64,000 nucleotides of DNA, from positions 177,667 to 241,666 of the forward strand of contig NZ_JANZYP010000004.1 of assembly GCF_025506355.1 (NCBI RefSeq). The letters are read 5' to 3'. Below the pieces are notes generated by a model. That model saw only the letters and a list, made by a program, of their open reading frames with translations. It had not been told where the DNA came from and did no database searches. Each line of letters opens with the position of its first letter. Position 1 is the stretch's first letter. Origin of the DNA: Sphaerisporangium corydalis (GTDB lineage: Bacteria; Actinomycetota; Actinomycetes; Streptosporangiales; Streptosporangiaceae). Below are positions 24,809 through 33,516 of this stretch, piece after piece. Both the position numbers and the translations under genes were made by a program.

Positions 24809-27800
24809 ATGAGAAAACCACACAGACCGGTACGGCTGGTGGCGGCCATCGTCGCCGCCGGCCTGTTCGTCATGGGGGCGGTCGTCCCCGCCTCCGCCGC
24901 GGGCGGACCCAACCTGTCCCTCGGAAAGTCGACCCTGGCCAGCAGTTCCACGGGCGGGCAGGTGGTCGCGGCCGTCAACGACGGCGACCAGAGCACGTAC
25001 TGGGAGAGCACCAACAACGTCTTCCCGCAGTGGGCCCGTGTCGACCTCGGCACCGCCACCAGCGTCGACCAGATCGTCCTGAAGCTGCCCCCGCCGTCCG
25101 TCTGGCAGACCCGCACCCAGACGCTCTCCGTCCAGGGCAGCGCCGACGGCTCGAACTTCACCACGGTCGTGCCCTCGGCCGGCTACACGTTCAACCCCGC
25201 GACCGGTAACAAGGTCACGATCAACTTCACCGCCGCGGCGTACCGGTACTGGCGTGCCAACATCACCGCCAACACCGGCTGGCCCGCGGGGCAGATCTCC
25301 GAGTTCGAGATCTACGGCGCCGGCGGCGGCGAGAACCAGAACCCGACGGCTCCCGGCAACCTCGCCTACACCCAGCCCTCGGGCACCCAGATCAGGCTGA
25401 CCTGGACCGCCTCGACCGACGACGTGGGCGTCACCGGCTACGACGTCTACGCCAACGACCAGCTCCGGGGCAGCGTCGCCGGCAACGTGCTGACCTACAC
25501 CGACACCCAGCAGGCGTCGGCGACCGTGACGTACTACGTGCGGGCCAAGGACGCGGCGGGCAACCAGTCGGCCCCCAGCAACTCGGTGACCCGCACCGGC
25601 AGCGGCACCGGCGATCCCGGGACGAACCTGGCGATCGGCAAGGAGATCGTCGAGTCCGGCCACGTGTTCACGTTCGCCGCGGCCAACGCCAACGACAACA
25701 ACCTGGCCACCTACTGGGAGGCCAACTCCGGGGCGTTCCCGAACACGCTGACCGTCAAGCTCGGCGCCAACGCCACCGTGAACTCGGTCATCGTCAAGCT
25801 CAACCCGGACGCCTCCTGGGGCACCCGCCAGCAGAACATCCAGGTCCTGGGCCGCGAGCAGAGCGCCACGACGTACACCAACCTGGTGTCGGCGGCCACC
25901 TACACCTTCAACCCGGCCTCCGGCGGCAACTCGGTCAAGATCGACTTCGCGGCGACCGTCGCCGACGTCCAGCTGAAGTTCGCGAGCAACAGCGGCGCGC
26001 CCGGCGGCCAGGTCGCCGAGTTCCAGGTCATGGGCTTCCCCGCGCCGAACCCCGACCTCACGGTCACCGGCGTGACGTGGACCCCGGCCTCGCCGAACGA
26101 GACCAGCGCGATCACCCTGTCGGCCACCGTCAGGAACTCCGGCAACCTGGCCTCCCCCGCCGACAGCGTCAACCTCAACCTCGGCGGCGCGCTGGTCGGG
26201 ACCGTCGCGGTCCCCGCGCTGGCCGTCAACGGGACCGCCACGGTGACGCAGAACATCGGCACCCGCGGCGAGGGCTCGTACGCGGTCAGCGCCAGAGTGG
26301 ACGCCGACAACACCGTCTTCGAGCAGAACGAGAACAACAACCTGTTCACCGCGGCGGCGCCACTGGTGGTCGCCCAGGCCCCCGGCCCCGACCTGCAGGT
26401 CCTCGGCGTCACCACCAGCCCGACGAACCCGGCGGTCGGCGCGGCCGTCACGTTCACCGTGTCGGTGAAGAACCGGGGCACCACCGCGACGGGCGCCACC
26501 ACGGTCACCCGGGTCGCGGTGGGCGGCACCACGCTGAACACCAACACCCCGTCGATCGCCGCCGGCGCGACCACCAACGTGGCCATCGGCGGGAGCTGGA
26601 CCGCCACCAGCGGCGGCGCCACCATCACCGCCACCGCCGACGCGACCGGCGTGGTCACCGAGACCAACGAGACCAACAACACGTTCTCGCAGGCCATCGT
26701 GGTCGGGCGCGGAGCGGCGGTCCCGTGGGTCGAGTACGAGGCCGAGACCGCCCGCTACCAGGGCACCCTTCTGGAGGCCGACCCGCTGCGCACCTTCGGG
26801 CACACCAACTTCGCCACCGAGTCCTCGGGCCGCAAGTCGGTGCGGCTGAACAGCACGGGACAGTTCGTCGAGTTCACCTCGACCAACCAGACCAACTCGA
26901 TCGTGGTGCGCAACTCCATCCCGGACGCGCCGGGCGGTGGCGGCATCGACGCCACCATCAGCCTGTACATCAACGACACCTTCGCCCAGAAGCTGACGCT
27001 GTCGTCGCGGCACAGTTGGCTGTACGGGAACACCGACGGCCCCGAGGCGCTCACGAACAACCCGCAGACCGACGCACGGCGGCTGTTCGACGAGTCCCAC
27101 GCGCTGCTGGCGTCGTCCTACCCGGCCGGCACGAGGTTCAAGTTGCAGCGCGACGCCACCGACACCGCGTCCTTCTACATCATCGACATGATCGACCTGG
27201 AGCAGGTGGCGCCGGCCGCGAGCCAGCCGGCCGGCTGCACCTCTATCACCACCTACGGCGCGGTGGCCAACGACGGCCTCGACGACACGGCCGCCATCCA
27301 GCGTGCGGTGACCGACGACCAGAACGGCGTCATCAGCTGCGTGTGGATCCCGGCCGGGCAGTGGCGGCAGGAGCAGAAGATCCTCACCGACGACCCGCTG
27401 AACCGGGGCCAGTGGAACCAGGTGGGCATCAGCAACGTCACGATCCGCGGCGCGGGCATGTGGCACTCCCAGCTCTACACCCTGACCGAGCCGCAGAACG
27501 TGGTGGGCGGCATCAACCACCCGCACGAGGGCAACTTCGGCTTCGACATCGACAGCAACACCCAGATCTCCGACATCGCCATCTTCGGCTCGGGCCGGAT
27601 CCGCGGCGGTGACGGCAACGCCGAGGGCGGCGTGGGCCTGAACGGCCGGTTCGGCCTCAACACCAAGATCACCAACGTGTGGATCGAGCACGCCAACGTG
27701 GGCGTCTGGGTCGGCCGCGACTACGACAACATCCCCGCCCTGTGGGGTCCCGGCGACGGGCTGCAGTTCTCCGGCATGCGCATCCGCGACACCTACGCCG

Positions 27801-28456
27801 ACGGCATCAACTTCACCAACGGCACGCGCAACTCGCGGGTGTTCAACTCCTCGTTCCGCACCACCGGGGACGACGCGCTGGCGGTCTGGGCGAGCAAGTA
27901 CGTCAAGGACACGTCGGTGGACGTCGGGCACGACAACCACTTCGTCAACAACACCATCCAGCTCCCCTGGCGGGCGAACGGCATCGCCATCTACGGCGGC
28001 TACGGCAACACCATCGAGAACAACCTGATCTACGACACGATGAACTACCCCGCCATCATGCTGGCCACCGACCACGACCCGCTGCCCTTCTCCGGGCAGA
28101 CCCTGATCGCCAACAACGCGATCTACCGGGGCGGCGGCGTCTTCTGGGGCGAGGCCCAGAAGTTCGGAGCCATCACGATCTTCCCGGCGAGCCAGGACAT
28201 CACCGGGGTCACCATCAGGGACACCGACATCTACGACTCGACCTACGACGGCATCCAGTTCAAGAACGGCGGCGGCAACGTGCCGGGCGTCGTGATCACC
28301 AACGTGAAGATCGACAAGTCCAACAACGGCGCCGGAATCCTGGCCATGAGCGGTGCCAGGGGCAGCGCGACGCTGACCAACGTCACCATCACCAACTCGG
28401 CCACCGGCAACATCGTCAGGGAGCCGGGCACCCAGTTCGTGATCAACGGCGGCTGA
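24809..28456 (+). CDS. Secreted multidomain GH87-like alpha-glucanase (mycodextranase / alpha-1,3-glucanase)
   Basis: 1215 residues. Signal peptide 1-31 (RPVRLVAAIVAAGLFVMGAVVPASAA); discoidin-type CBM about 35-170 (LAS..., YWESTN, WPAGQISEFEIYG); fibronectin III about 178-265; second discoidin domain about 272-415; two CARDB domains about 418-520 and 525-620 (FEQNENNNLF, VVTETNETNNTF); a CBM-like beta-sandwich about 630-790 (WVEYEAETARYQGT); and a right-handed beta-helix about 800-1215 (TYGAVANDGLDDTAAIQRAV, NFTNGTRNSRVFNSSFRTTGDDALAVW, YGGYGNTIENNLIYDT). This architecture is that of GH87 enzymes that cut alpha-1,3/1,4-glucans such as fungal wall glucan. Start ATG 24809 follows GAGAGAAG. It is exported and probably repressed through the adjacent operator. 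Confidence 0.85.
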   Translation: MRKPHRPVRLVAAIVAAGLFVMGAVVPASAAGGPNLSLGKSTLASSSTGGQVVAAVNDGDQSTYWESTNNVFPQWARVDLGTATSVDQIVLKLPPPSVWQTRTQTLSVQGSADGSNFTTVVPSAGYTFNPATGNKVTINFTAAAYRYWRANITANTGWPAGQISEFEIYGAGGGENQNPTAPGNLAYTQPSGTQIRLTWTASTDDVGVTGYDVYANDQLRGSVAGNVLTYTDTQQASATVTYYVRAKDAAGNQSAPSNSVTRTGSGTGDPGTNLAIGKEIVESGHVFTFAAANANDNNLATYWEANSGAFPNTLTVKLGANATVNSVIVKLNPDASWGTRQQNIQVLGREQSATTYTNLVSAATYTFNPASGGNSVKIDFAATVADVQLKFASNSGAPGGQVAEFQVMGFPAPNPDLTVTGVTWTPASPNETSAITLSATVRNSGNLASPADSVNLNLGGALVGTVAVPALAVNGTATVTQNIGTRGEGSYAVSARVDADNTVFEQNENNNLFTAAAPLVVAQAPGPDLQVLGVTTSPTNPAVGAAVTFTVSVKNRGTTATGATTVTRVAVGGTTLNTNTPSIAAGATTNVAIGGSWTATSGGATITATADATGVVTETNETNNTFSQAIVVGRGAAVPWVEYEAETARYQGTLLEADPLRTFGHTNFATESSGRKSVRLNSTGQFVEFTSTNQTNSIVVRNSIPDAPGGGGIDATISLYINDTFAQKLTLSSRHSWLYGNTDGPEALTNNPQTDARRLFDESHALLASSYPAGTRFKLQRDATDTASFYIIDMIDLEQVAPAASQPAGCTSITTYGAVANDGLDDTAAIQRAVTDDQNGVISCVWIPAGQWRQEQKILTDDPLNRGQWNQVGISNVTIRGAGMWHSQLYTLTEPQNVVGGINHPHEGNFGFDIDSNTQISDIAIFGSGRIRGGDGNAEGGVGLNGRFGLNTKITNVWIEHANVGVWVGRDYDNIPALWGPGDGLQFSGMRIRDTYADGINFTNGTRNSRVFNSSFRTTGDDALAVWASKYVKDTSVDVGHDNHFVNNTIQLPWRANGIAIYGGYGNTIENNLIYDTMNYPAIMLATDHDPLPFSGQTLIANNAIYRGGGVFWGEAQKFGAITIFPASQDITGVTIRDTDIYDSTYDGIQFKNGGGNVPGVVITNVKIDKSNNGAGILAMSGARGSATLTNVTITNSATGNIVREPGTQFVINGG

Positions 28457-28486
28457 TCCCCACGTGATCACCGGCGGCTGACCCCG
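28438..28486. repeat. Duplicated 3' end of the glucanase gene
   Basis: A 24-bp segment containing the last codons and stop (28438-28461) is repeated at 28463-28486 with three mismatches, offset 25 bp. The second copy lies outside the gene. Confidence 0.8.
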
Positions 28487-28494
28487 CTCTCCTG

Positions 28495-28528
28495 CCGGTC
28501 CCGTGCGCCCACCGGCGCCCGGGACCGG
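28495..28528 (+). terminator. Strong hairpin after the glucanase gene
   Basis: Arms CCGGTCCCG (28495-28503) and CGGGACCGG (28520-28528) pair perfectly, and the inner GCGCC-cacc-GGCGC extends the stem. This gives 14 pairs with one internal mismatch and a 4-nt loop. No U-run. Confidence 0.75.
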
Positions 28529-29005
28529 ACACCCACCGGCCAGGTGGCGCGCTCCCCCATCCGGGGAGCCCGTCCCTGGCCGGTCGGGTTATATGTGCCG
28601 AAGTGCATGGACGCGGCCCGCCCGCGGCCGGATGCTCGGCCAGGGGGACGCGACGGGGCTGACCGCCTCCACAGCGAGCCCGAGGGGCCGGGCGGCGATG
28701 GCACAGGATGGCACGCCGCTCAGGTGGGGACCGCTCGCGACGGACGCGGTCATCCGCGTCTCCCACGCTCGGTCACCGACACGAACGGGGAGACAGGAAT
28801 GGTCAAGCACAGATGGGGAGGGACGGATGCCCAGGCATCGGTCGTCGAAGCCGCTCGTCCAGGGCCGGGTCCCGCACGCGGCCACTCGGCGGGGCCCGGC
28901 AGGCTACAGACGGGCGGCCAGAGCGCGTCGCACGGTGCGACGGGGCCCGGCGGCCTCCCGTCCGCTCACGACGTCTGCGGGTGCGGCGCCGACGGGGGCA
29001 CCGGC
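28529..29005. other. Leader region of the SARP gene, no gene assigned
   Basis: The stretch is GC-rich with one less GC-rich pocket (GGTTATATGTG, 28587-28597) that could hold a -10. The SARP frame stays open through it. ATG 28799 (preceded by GGGGAG) would add about 69 residues of Gly/Ala/Ser-rich sequence (MVKHRWGGTDAQ...) that SARP proteins do not normally carry. I see no other gene, repeat or RNA. Confidence 0.4.
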
Positions 29006-29755
29006 GTGAGCACGCGGCTCCGGCTGAACCTGGTCGGGACGTTCACCGTGAGCCAGGACGGCCGGACCTGGCCGGCCACCAAGGTGGGCAGCCGCAAGGC
29101 GCGCAGGATCCTGGCGCTGCTCGCGGTGGAACGGGGCCGGCTGGTGTCGCTCCACCGCGTCGTCGAGGCCCTGTGGGACCAGGCGCCGCCACGGCGGTCG
29201 GCCGAGAACGTGGCGACGCTGGTCAGCAGGCTGCGCACGACGCTCGACCCCGAGGTGATAGCGGGCGGGCGCACCGGCTACCGGCTCGGGCCGGCGGTGG
29301 GGGTCGACGTGTACCAGGCCGGGGACCTGGTCACCCGCGCGGAGAGGATGCTGAGCGGGCACCAGCCGGTCTCCGCGGCCTCCGCCGCCCGCCGGGCCGT
29401 GGACCTGCTGACCACGGCGGAGGTGCTGGAGGACGAACCGGACGCGTTGTGGGCCGAGCCCGCGCGCAGGCTCCAGGGCGACCTGCTCCGCCGGGCCCGG
29501 CACGCCGCCGCCGAGGCGGCGCTGCGGACCGGTGACCTGACGTCGGCCCAGGCGGCGGGCGAGGCGGCCCTGCGGACCGACCCGCTGGACGAGATCGCCT
29601 GCCGGCTGGTCATGCGCGCCCACACCAAGGCCGGCGACACGGCGCGGGCGCTGGCCGTCTACCAGCGGCTGCGCGAGGCGCTCGCCGAGGAGCTCGGCGT
29701 GGATCCCGCGCGGGCCACCCGGGACCTGCACATGGAGATCCTCCTGATCCCATGA
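29006..29755 (+). CDS. SARP-family pathway activator (AfsR/DnrI/RedD type)
   Basis: 249 residues from GTG 29006. An OmpR-like winged helix lies at about 1-95 (LRLNLVGTFTVSQDG, GSRKARRILALLAVERGRLVSLHRVVEALW, SAENVATLVSRLRTTL) and a bacterial transcriptional activator domain at about 100-249 (ALRTDPLDEIACRLVMRAHTKAGDTARALAVYQRLREALAEELGVDP). It is the short two-domain form typical of biosynthetic cluster activators. SARPs bind direct repeats spaced 11 bp just upstream of -10; three such sites occur in this window at 41974, 46629 and 52047, upstream of the operons of the neighbouring cluster. An ATG at 28799 is an alternative start. Confidence 0.9.
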   Translation: MSTRLRLNLVGTFTVSQDGRTWPATKVGSRKARRILALLAVERGRLVSLHRVVEALWDQAPPRRSAENVATLVSRLRTTLDPEVIAGGRTGYRLGPAVGVDVYQAGDLVTRAERMLSGHQPVSAASAARRAVDLLTTAEVLEDEPDALWAEPARRLQGDLLRRARHAAAEAALRTGDLTSAQAAGEAALRTDPLDEIACRLVMRAHTKAGDTARALAVYQRLREALAEELGVDPARATRDLHMEILLIP

Positions 29756-29816
29756 GCGCACGAGAACCGGACGCCGGGCGCGGCCCGCGACGAGGAAGGT
29801 CGCGGTCCACTCCCGG

Positions 29817-30068
29817 TCACAGGCGGGCCAGCAGTTCCCGCACCGAGGACGCGATGGTGCGGACGCTGCGGAACGTGTCCGCCGAGATCATCTCGGCGGG
29901 GAACTCGACGGCGAAACGCCGCTCGAATTCATCGATGAATTCCACCATCTGGAGTGAGGTCACTCCGGCCTTTCCGAGGTCCGCGTCGATATCCCCGAGG
30001 GGTGCGGTGTCATTTCGCTCGATGCGGTCGTTCACGACATTGAGAATTTCCCGGGTGACCTCGTCCAT
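29817..30068 (-). CDS. Acyl carrier protein
   Basis: 83 residues of the phosphopantetheine-binding fold: MDEVTREILNVVNDRIE, DIDADLGKAGVTSLQMVEFIDEFERRFAVEFP and SVRTIASSVRELLARL. The attachment Ser is in GVTSLQM (TSL in place of the usual DSL). ATG 30068 is the start. It is divergent from the AMP-ligase at 30138 with only 70 bp between, so the pair probably shares a control region and works as ligase plus carrier. The bound acyl or aminoacyl group is unknown. Confidence 0.85.
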   Translation of the reverse strand: MDEVTREILNVVNDRIERNDTAPLGDIDADLGKAGVTSLQMVEFIDEFERRFAVEFPAEMISADTFRSVRTIASSVRELLARL

Positions 30069-30137
30069 GAAATCGAGCCTAATACACGCGGGGCGCGCCC
30101 ATCCAGGCGGAACGGGCGCCGGAATTTCGGAGGGTGA

Positions 30138-31835
30138 ATGGTGAACAGGGCCTGCGGGGTGCACGATTATCCGGGTGCGCCCGCCTCTCGGCGCACCGTG
30201 CTGGCCTGTCTCGACGACCAGGTCCGCGTCCGGGGCGACGACCCCTATCTCACCGCGTCGGCGGGCGAGGGCGGTGAGACGGCGACGCTCTCCTTCCGCC
30301 GCCTCGACGCGCTGAGCCGGGGGCTGGCGCACTGGTTGCGGCACGAGCCGCGCACCCGCACCGGCGAGGTCGTCGGGCTCATCCCGAAGAACGACGCCGC
30401 CTCGGTCGTCGCCCTGTTCGGGGCGCTGCGCGCGGGCTGCGCGATCCTGTTCCTCAGCCCGCACGAGCCGGAGGCGCGCCTGCGCGCCCAGGCCGGCACG
30501 CTGGGCGTCCGCACGGTGCTCCGGCCGCCCTCGGTCCCGGCCGGCGTCTACCCCGACGCGATCCCCGTCCCCGACCTCCTGAGAACCGTCGACCATCCCC
30601 CGGACGACACCCGCATCCGGCTCGCCGGGCCGGACGGCTCGGACGGCTCGGACGGCTCGGACGGCTCGGACGGGCCGGACGGGCCGGACGGGCCGGACGC
30701 CGGGCTCCGTGGATCCGCGGACGGCGAGGCCGGGCCGTCCGGCGCGGACGACGCGTTCTTCTTCGGCACCTCCGGCTCGACCGCGGCGTCCAAGCTGGTC
30801 GCCCAGTCGCACCTCAACGCCGTCACGAACGCGGAGGCCGTCGTGCGCCACCACGGGCTGCGGCCCGGCCACCGGATACTCGGGTGCCTGCCCGTCCACC
30901 ACGTCAACGGCGTGCACTTCACGCTGCTCGCGACCCTGGTCGCCGGCGCGCACGCCCTCCTGGCCCCGGGGTTCGACCCGTTCTCCTACCCCCGGCTGCT
31001 GACGGAGTTCCGGCCCCGGGTGGCCAGCGTGGTGCCGAGCATCCTGGAGGCGCTCACGCGCACGTGGCGCCGGCCGTCGCCGCCCGCGTCGTTCGCGTAC
31101 TTCCTTTCGGCCGCCGCCCCGCTGTCGGCCGACACCGCCCGCGCGGTCGCCGGGAAGCTGAACACCCGGATCGTGCAGGGCTACGGCCTCTCCGAGACGA
31201 CGAACTTCTCCACGACCATGCCGCCGGACCTGCCTGAAGAGCAGCACCACCGGTTCACGACGGGCGCGGACATCCCCTCGGTCGGCGTGGCGCTGCCGGG
31301 CAACGAGGTGGCCGTGCTGGACGAGCGCGGGCGACGGGTGCCCGAGGGCGTACGGGGCGAGATCTGCATGCGCGGCCGCACCGTCATGACCCGGTACGCG
31401 GGCAACCCGGCCGCCACCGCGGAGGCGTTCGCCGGCGGGTGGTTCCACTCCCAGGACCTGGGCTTCGAGATCCGCGACGAGGCGGGACGCGTCTTCTTCG
31501 TCATCACCGGGCGGACCAAGAACATCGCCAAGGTGGGCGGCGAGTCGGTGTCCCTCGACGAGATGGAACGGGTCCTGCGGGCGGTGCCGGGCGTCCAGGA
31601 CGCCGCGTGCGTGGCCGTCCCGCACCGGCTGCTCGGCGAGGAGATCATCGCGGCCGTGGTGTACGCGCCGGGCGCGCCCGAGGCCGACCCGCGCCCGTAC
31701 CTGCTCGCCGTCTTCGCGCCGGCCGCGCTGCCGTCCCGCTTCGTCCGGCTGGCCGCCATCCCGCGCACCCCGACGGGGAAGATCCGCCGCCCCGACCTCG
31801 CCGAACGGCTCCGCACCGGGGACGCAGGGGGCTAG
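30138..31835 (+). CDS. Stand-alone AMP-forming acyl/aminoacyl ligase (ANL family)
   Basis: 565 residues. The nucleotide loop FFFGTSGSTAASKLV replaces the usual SGSTGxPK; other motifs are VHHVNGVHFTLLATL, VQGYGLSETTN, GWFHSQDLGF and IAKVGGESVSLDEMERVL, with the catalytic Lys region TPTGKIRRPDL at the end. It adenylates an acid and most likely loads the divergent carrier protein. A Gly/Asp/Ser/Pro tract (DGSDGSDGSDGSDGPDGPDG, 9-bp DNA repeats at about 30631-30700) interrupts the N-terminal domain before the nucleotide loop. The stop TAG is shared with the convergent gene through the palindrome CTAG. Confidence 0.85.
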   Translation: MVNRACGVHDYPGAPASRRTVLACLDDQVRVRGDDPYLTASAGEGGETATLSFRRLDALSRGLAHWLRHEPRTRTGEVVGLIPKNDAASVVALFGALRAGCAILFLSPHEPEARLRAQAGTLGVRTVLRPPSVPAGVYPDAIPVPDLLRTVDHPPDDTRIRLAGPDGSDGSDGSDGSDGPDGPDGPDAGLRGSADGEAGPSGADDAFFFGTSGSTAASKLVAQSHLNAVTNAEAVVRHHGLRPGHRILGCLPVHHVNGVHFTLLATLVAGAHALLAPGFDPFSYPRLLTEFRPRVASVVPSILEALTRTWRRPSPPASFAYFLSAAAPLSADTARAVAGKLNTRIVQGYGLSETTNFSTTMPPDLPEEQHHRFTTGADIPSVGVALPGNEVAVLDERGRRVPEGVRGEICMRGRTVMTRYAGNPAATAEAFAGGWFHSQDLGFEIRDEAGRVFFVITGRTKNIAKVGGESVSLDEMERVLRAVPGVQDAACVAVPHRLLGEEIIAAVVYAPGAPEADPRPYLLAVFAPAALPSRFVRLAAIPRTPTGKIRRPDLAERLRTGDAGG

Positions 31836-33403
31836 GCGGGCGCGGGGCCGGGGCGCAGGGGTTTGCGCAGGTGGACGTAGCGCCTGCCGGTGCCGTCGGA
31901 GTGGACGGGGCCGTGCTGCTCGAAGCCCAGGTGGGCCAGCAGCGCCCGGGTGCCGGTGAGGTCGGGGTTGGCCTCGGCGTGCAGGGCGTCCGCCCCCAGG
32001 CCCCTGGCCAGCTCGATCGCCTTGCGCACACACTGGACGCCCACCAGCGACCCCTGCTCGAGCAGCTCGGGCTTGACCGCGAGGCGGCTGAGGTACATGA
32101 GCCTGCCCCCCTCCGGCAGGTCGAGGCCTGCGGGGTCGAAGGGCGGCCGGTCGGTGAGCGTGAACATGGCGACCGCCTCGGTGCCCCGCCTGAGCAGGTG
32201 CACGGCGCCGGACCGCACCCGGGACTCGGTCGTCTCGATCACGCGGGCCGGCACCGGCGTGCCGGTCCGCTCGGCCTGGTAGGCGTCGCAGGCGACCAGC
32301 AGGTCGTGCAGCTCCCTGGGGTCGGTGCCGACCTCCCAGGTGTCCACGGCGGGCGTAGAACCGGTCATGTCCGTCCCCGTTCCCCTCGCTCCCGGGCGCC
32401 CCGGCCGCGCCGTGCGGAATTCGTGCGTGGTGCGATGACCGTAAGTCTGCCCGGGATCCAGGCGCGCCGAGGGGAAGTCCTGGCGGTTGGGGGCGTCCGG
32501 CCAGGCCCCGGTCTCCAGGCAGATCCCGGCCCTCGGCCACCGGAAGTGGTCGGCCGAGTAGACGCCCATCCCCGGCTGGTCGGTGACGACCCGCATGGCG
32601 CGTCCGCTGGCCTCGTGCGTGAGGTCGGCCGCCCACCCCGGGTCACCGAGCGCGTAGAAGTGGTCGAGCCGGTCGTCTCCGACGGGCCGCGCCGTCCTGC
32701 GGTCCAGCGCGGTGCCGGTGACGTCGCGGGGCGGGCCCGGGAGGGGGATCAGCTCCGGGTCGAACCCGACGACCCGCGCCGAGTTGACCGCCAGCAGGTG
32801 CCCGTCCACGGTGCCGCCCGTGCCGGACAGGTTCCAGAACGCGTGGTTGGTCAGCCCGGCGAACGTGCTCGCCGTCGTGGTGGCCGAGTAACCGAAGGTG
32901 AGGCGGCCGTGCCGGTCGACCTCGTAGCGGGCCTCGGCCGTGAGCGCGCCCGGGTAGCCCTGGTCGCCGTCCGGGCTGTCCAGCCGGAGCCGCAGGACGA
33001 GCCGGTCGCCGGTCGTCTCGGCCTCGGCGTCCCACACGAAGCGGTCGAACCCCAGCGGGCCGCCGTGGACGTGGTGCCGCCCGTCGTTGCGGTCCAGCTC
33101 GTGGACGACGCCGTCGAGCGTGAAGGTCCCGTTCGCGACGCACCGGCAGTAGCGGCCGACGGTGGACCCGACGTAGGCGTTGACGGCCGGGTCCTCGTAG
33201 GCGGCGAGATCGGGGAGCCGGACGACGACGTTGGCGGCGTGCCCGGCACGGTCGGGGACCAGCACTTCGACCAGGGTGGCGCCGTAGGTCCACACGGTGA
33301 TCGCCAGGCCGTGCCCGGTGTCCAGGGTGTAGGCGTGGACCGGTGCCGGGCCCGCGCCGGCGTGCCCTCGTGTCGTGCCCACCGTCGCGCGCGAAATCCT
33401 CAC
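31832..33403 (-). CDS. Aldose 1-epimerase fused to a GNAT acetyltransferase
   Basis: 523 residues in one open frame. Residues about 1-340 are a galactose mutarotase: YGATLVEVLVPDR, HHVHGGPLGFDRFVW, LTNHAFWNLSG with the catalytic His, and ICLETGAWPDAPN with the Glu. Residues about 350-523 are a GNAT: VAMFTLTDRPPF, GGRLMYLSRLAVKPELLEQGSLVGVQCVRKAIELA, HAEANPDLTGTRALLAHLGFEQHG. An internal ATG at about 32369 with GGGGAC before it could start a free GNAT. GTG 33403 is preferred over upstream starts; an 11-C run (33410-33420) lies just before it. A sugar-acylating role in the cluster is possible but not shown. Confidence 0.78.
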   Translation of the reverse strand: MRISRATVGTTRGHAGAGPAPVHAYTLDTGHGLAITVWTYGATLVEVLVPDRAGHAANVVVRLPDLAAYEDPAVNAYVGSTVGRYCRCVANGTFTLDGVVHELDRNDGRHHVHGGPLGFDRFVWDAEAETTGDRLVLRLRLDSPDGDQGYPGALTAEARYEVDRHGRLTFGYSATTTASTFAGLTNHAFWNLSGTGGTVDGHLLAVNSARVVGFDPELIPLPGPPRDVTGTALDRRTARPVGDDRLDHFYALGDPGWAADLTHEASGRAMRVVTDQPGMGVYSADHFRWPRAGICLETGAWPDAPNRQDFPSARLDPGQTYGHRTTHEFRTARPGRPGARGTGTDMTGSTPAVDTWEVGTDPRELHDLLVACDAYQAERTGTPVPARVIETTESRVRSGAVHLLRRGTEAVAMFTLTDRPPFDPAGLDLPEGGRLMYLSRLAVKPELLEQGSLVGVQCVRKAIELARGLGADALHAEANPDLTGTRALLAHLGFEQHGPVHSDGTGRRYVHLRKPLRPGPAPA

Positions 33404-33516
33404 CTGGCACCCCCCCCCCCGCCCGATCGGCGTGCTCCGAATGTTCATGATATTTCGTTCGCCGCACCTTCACATGCGACAAAATTGGAGAGAAGGCGAA
33501 ACCGTCGGGGGTGGGC

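Noticed and set aside
24704..28471. Very long antisense frame (over 1200 codons) opposite the glucanase gene
   Set aside because: It is a GC-bias shadow: the plus-strand protein has a signal peptide, ribosome-binding site, promoter and coherent domains, while the antisense product is Val/Gly/Asp-rich without domains.
31832..32370. GNAT part as a separate gene starting at the internal ATG near 32369
   Set aside because: The frame is continuous with the epimerase and no stop separates them, so a fusion is the simpler reading. The internal start remains possible.
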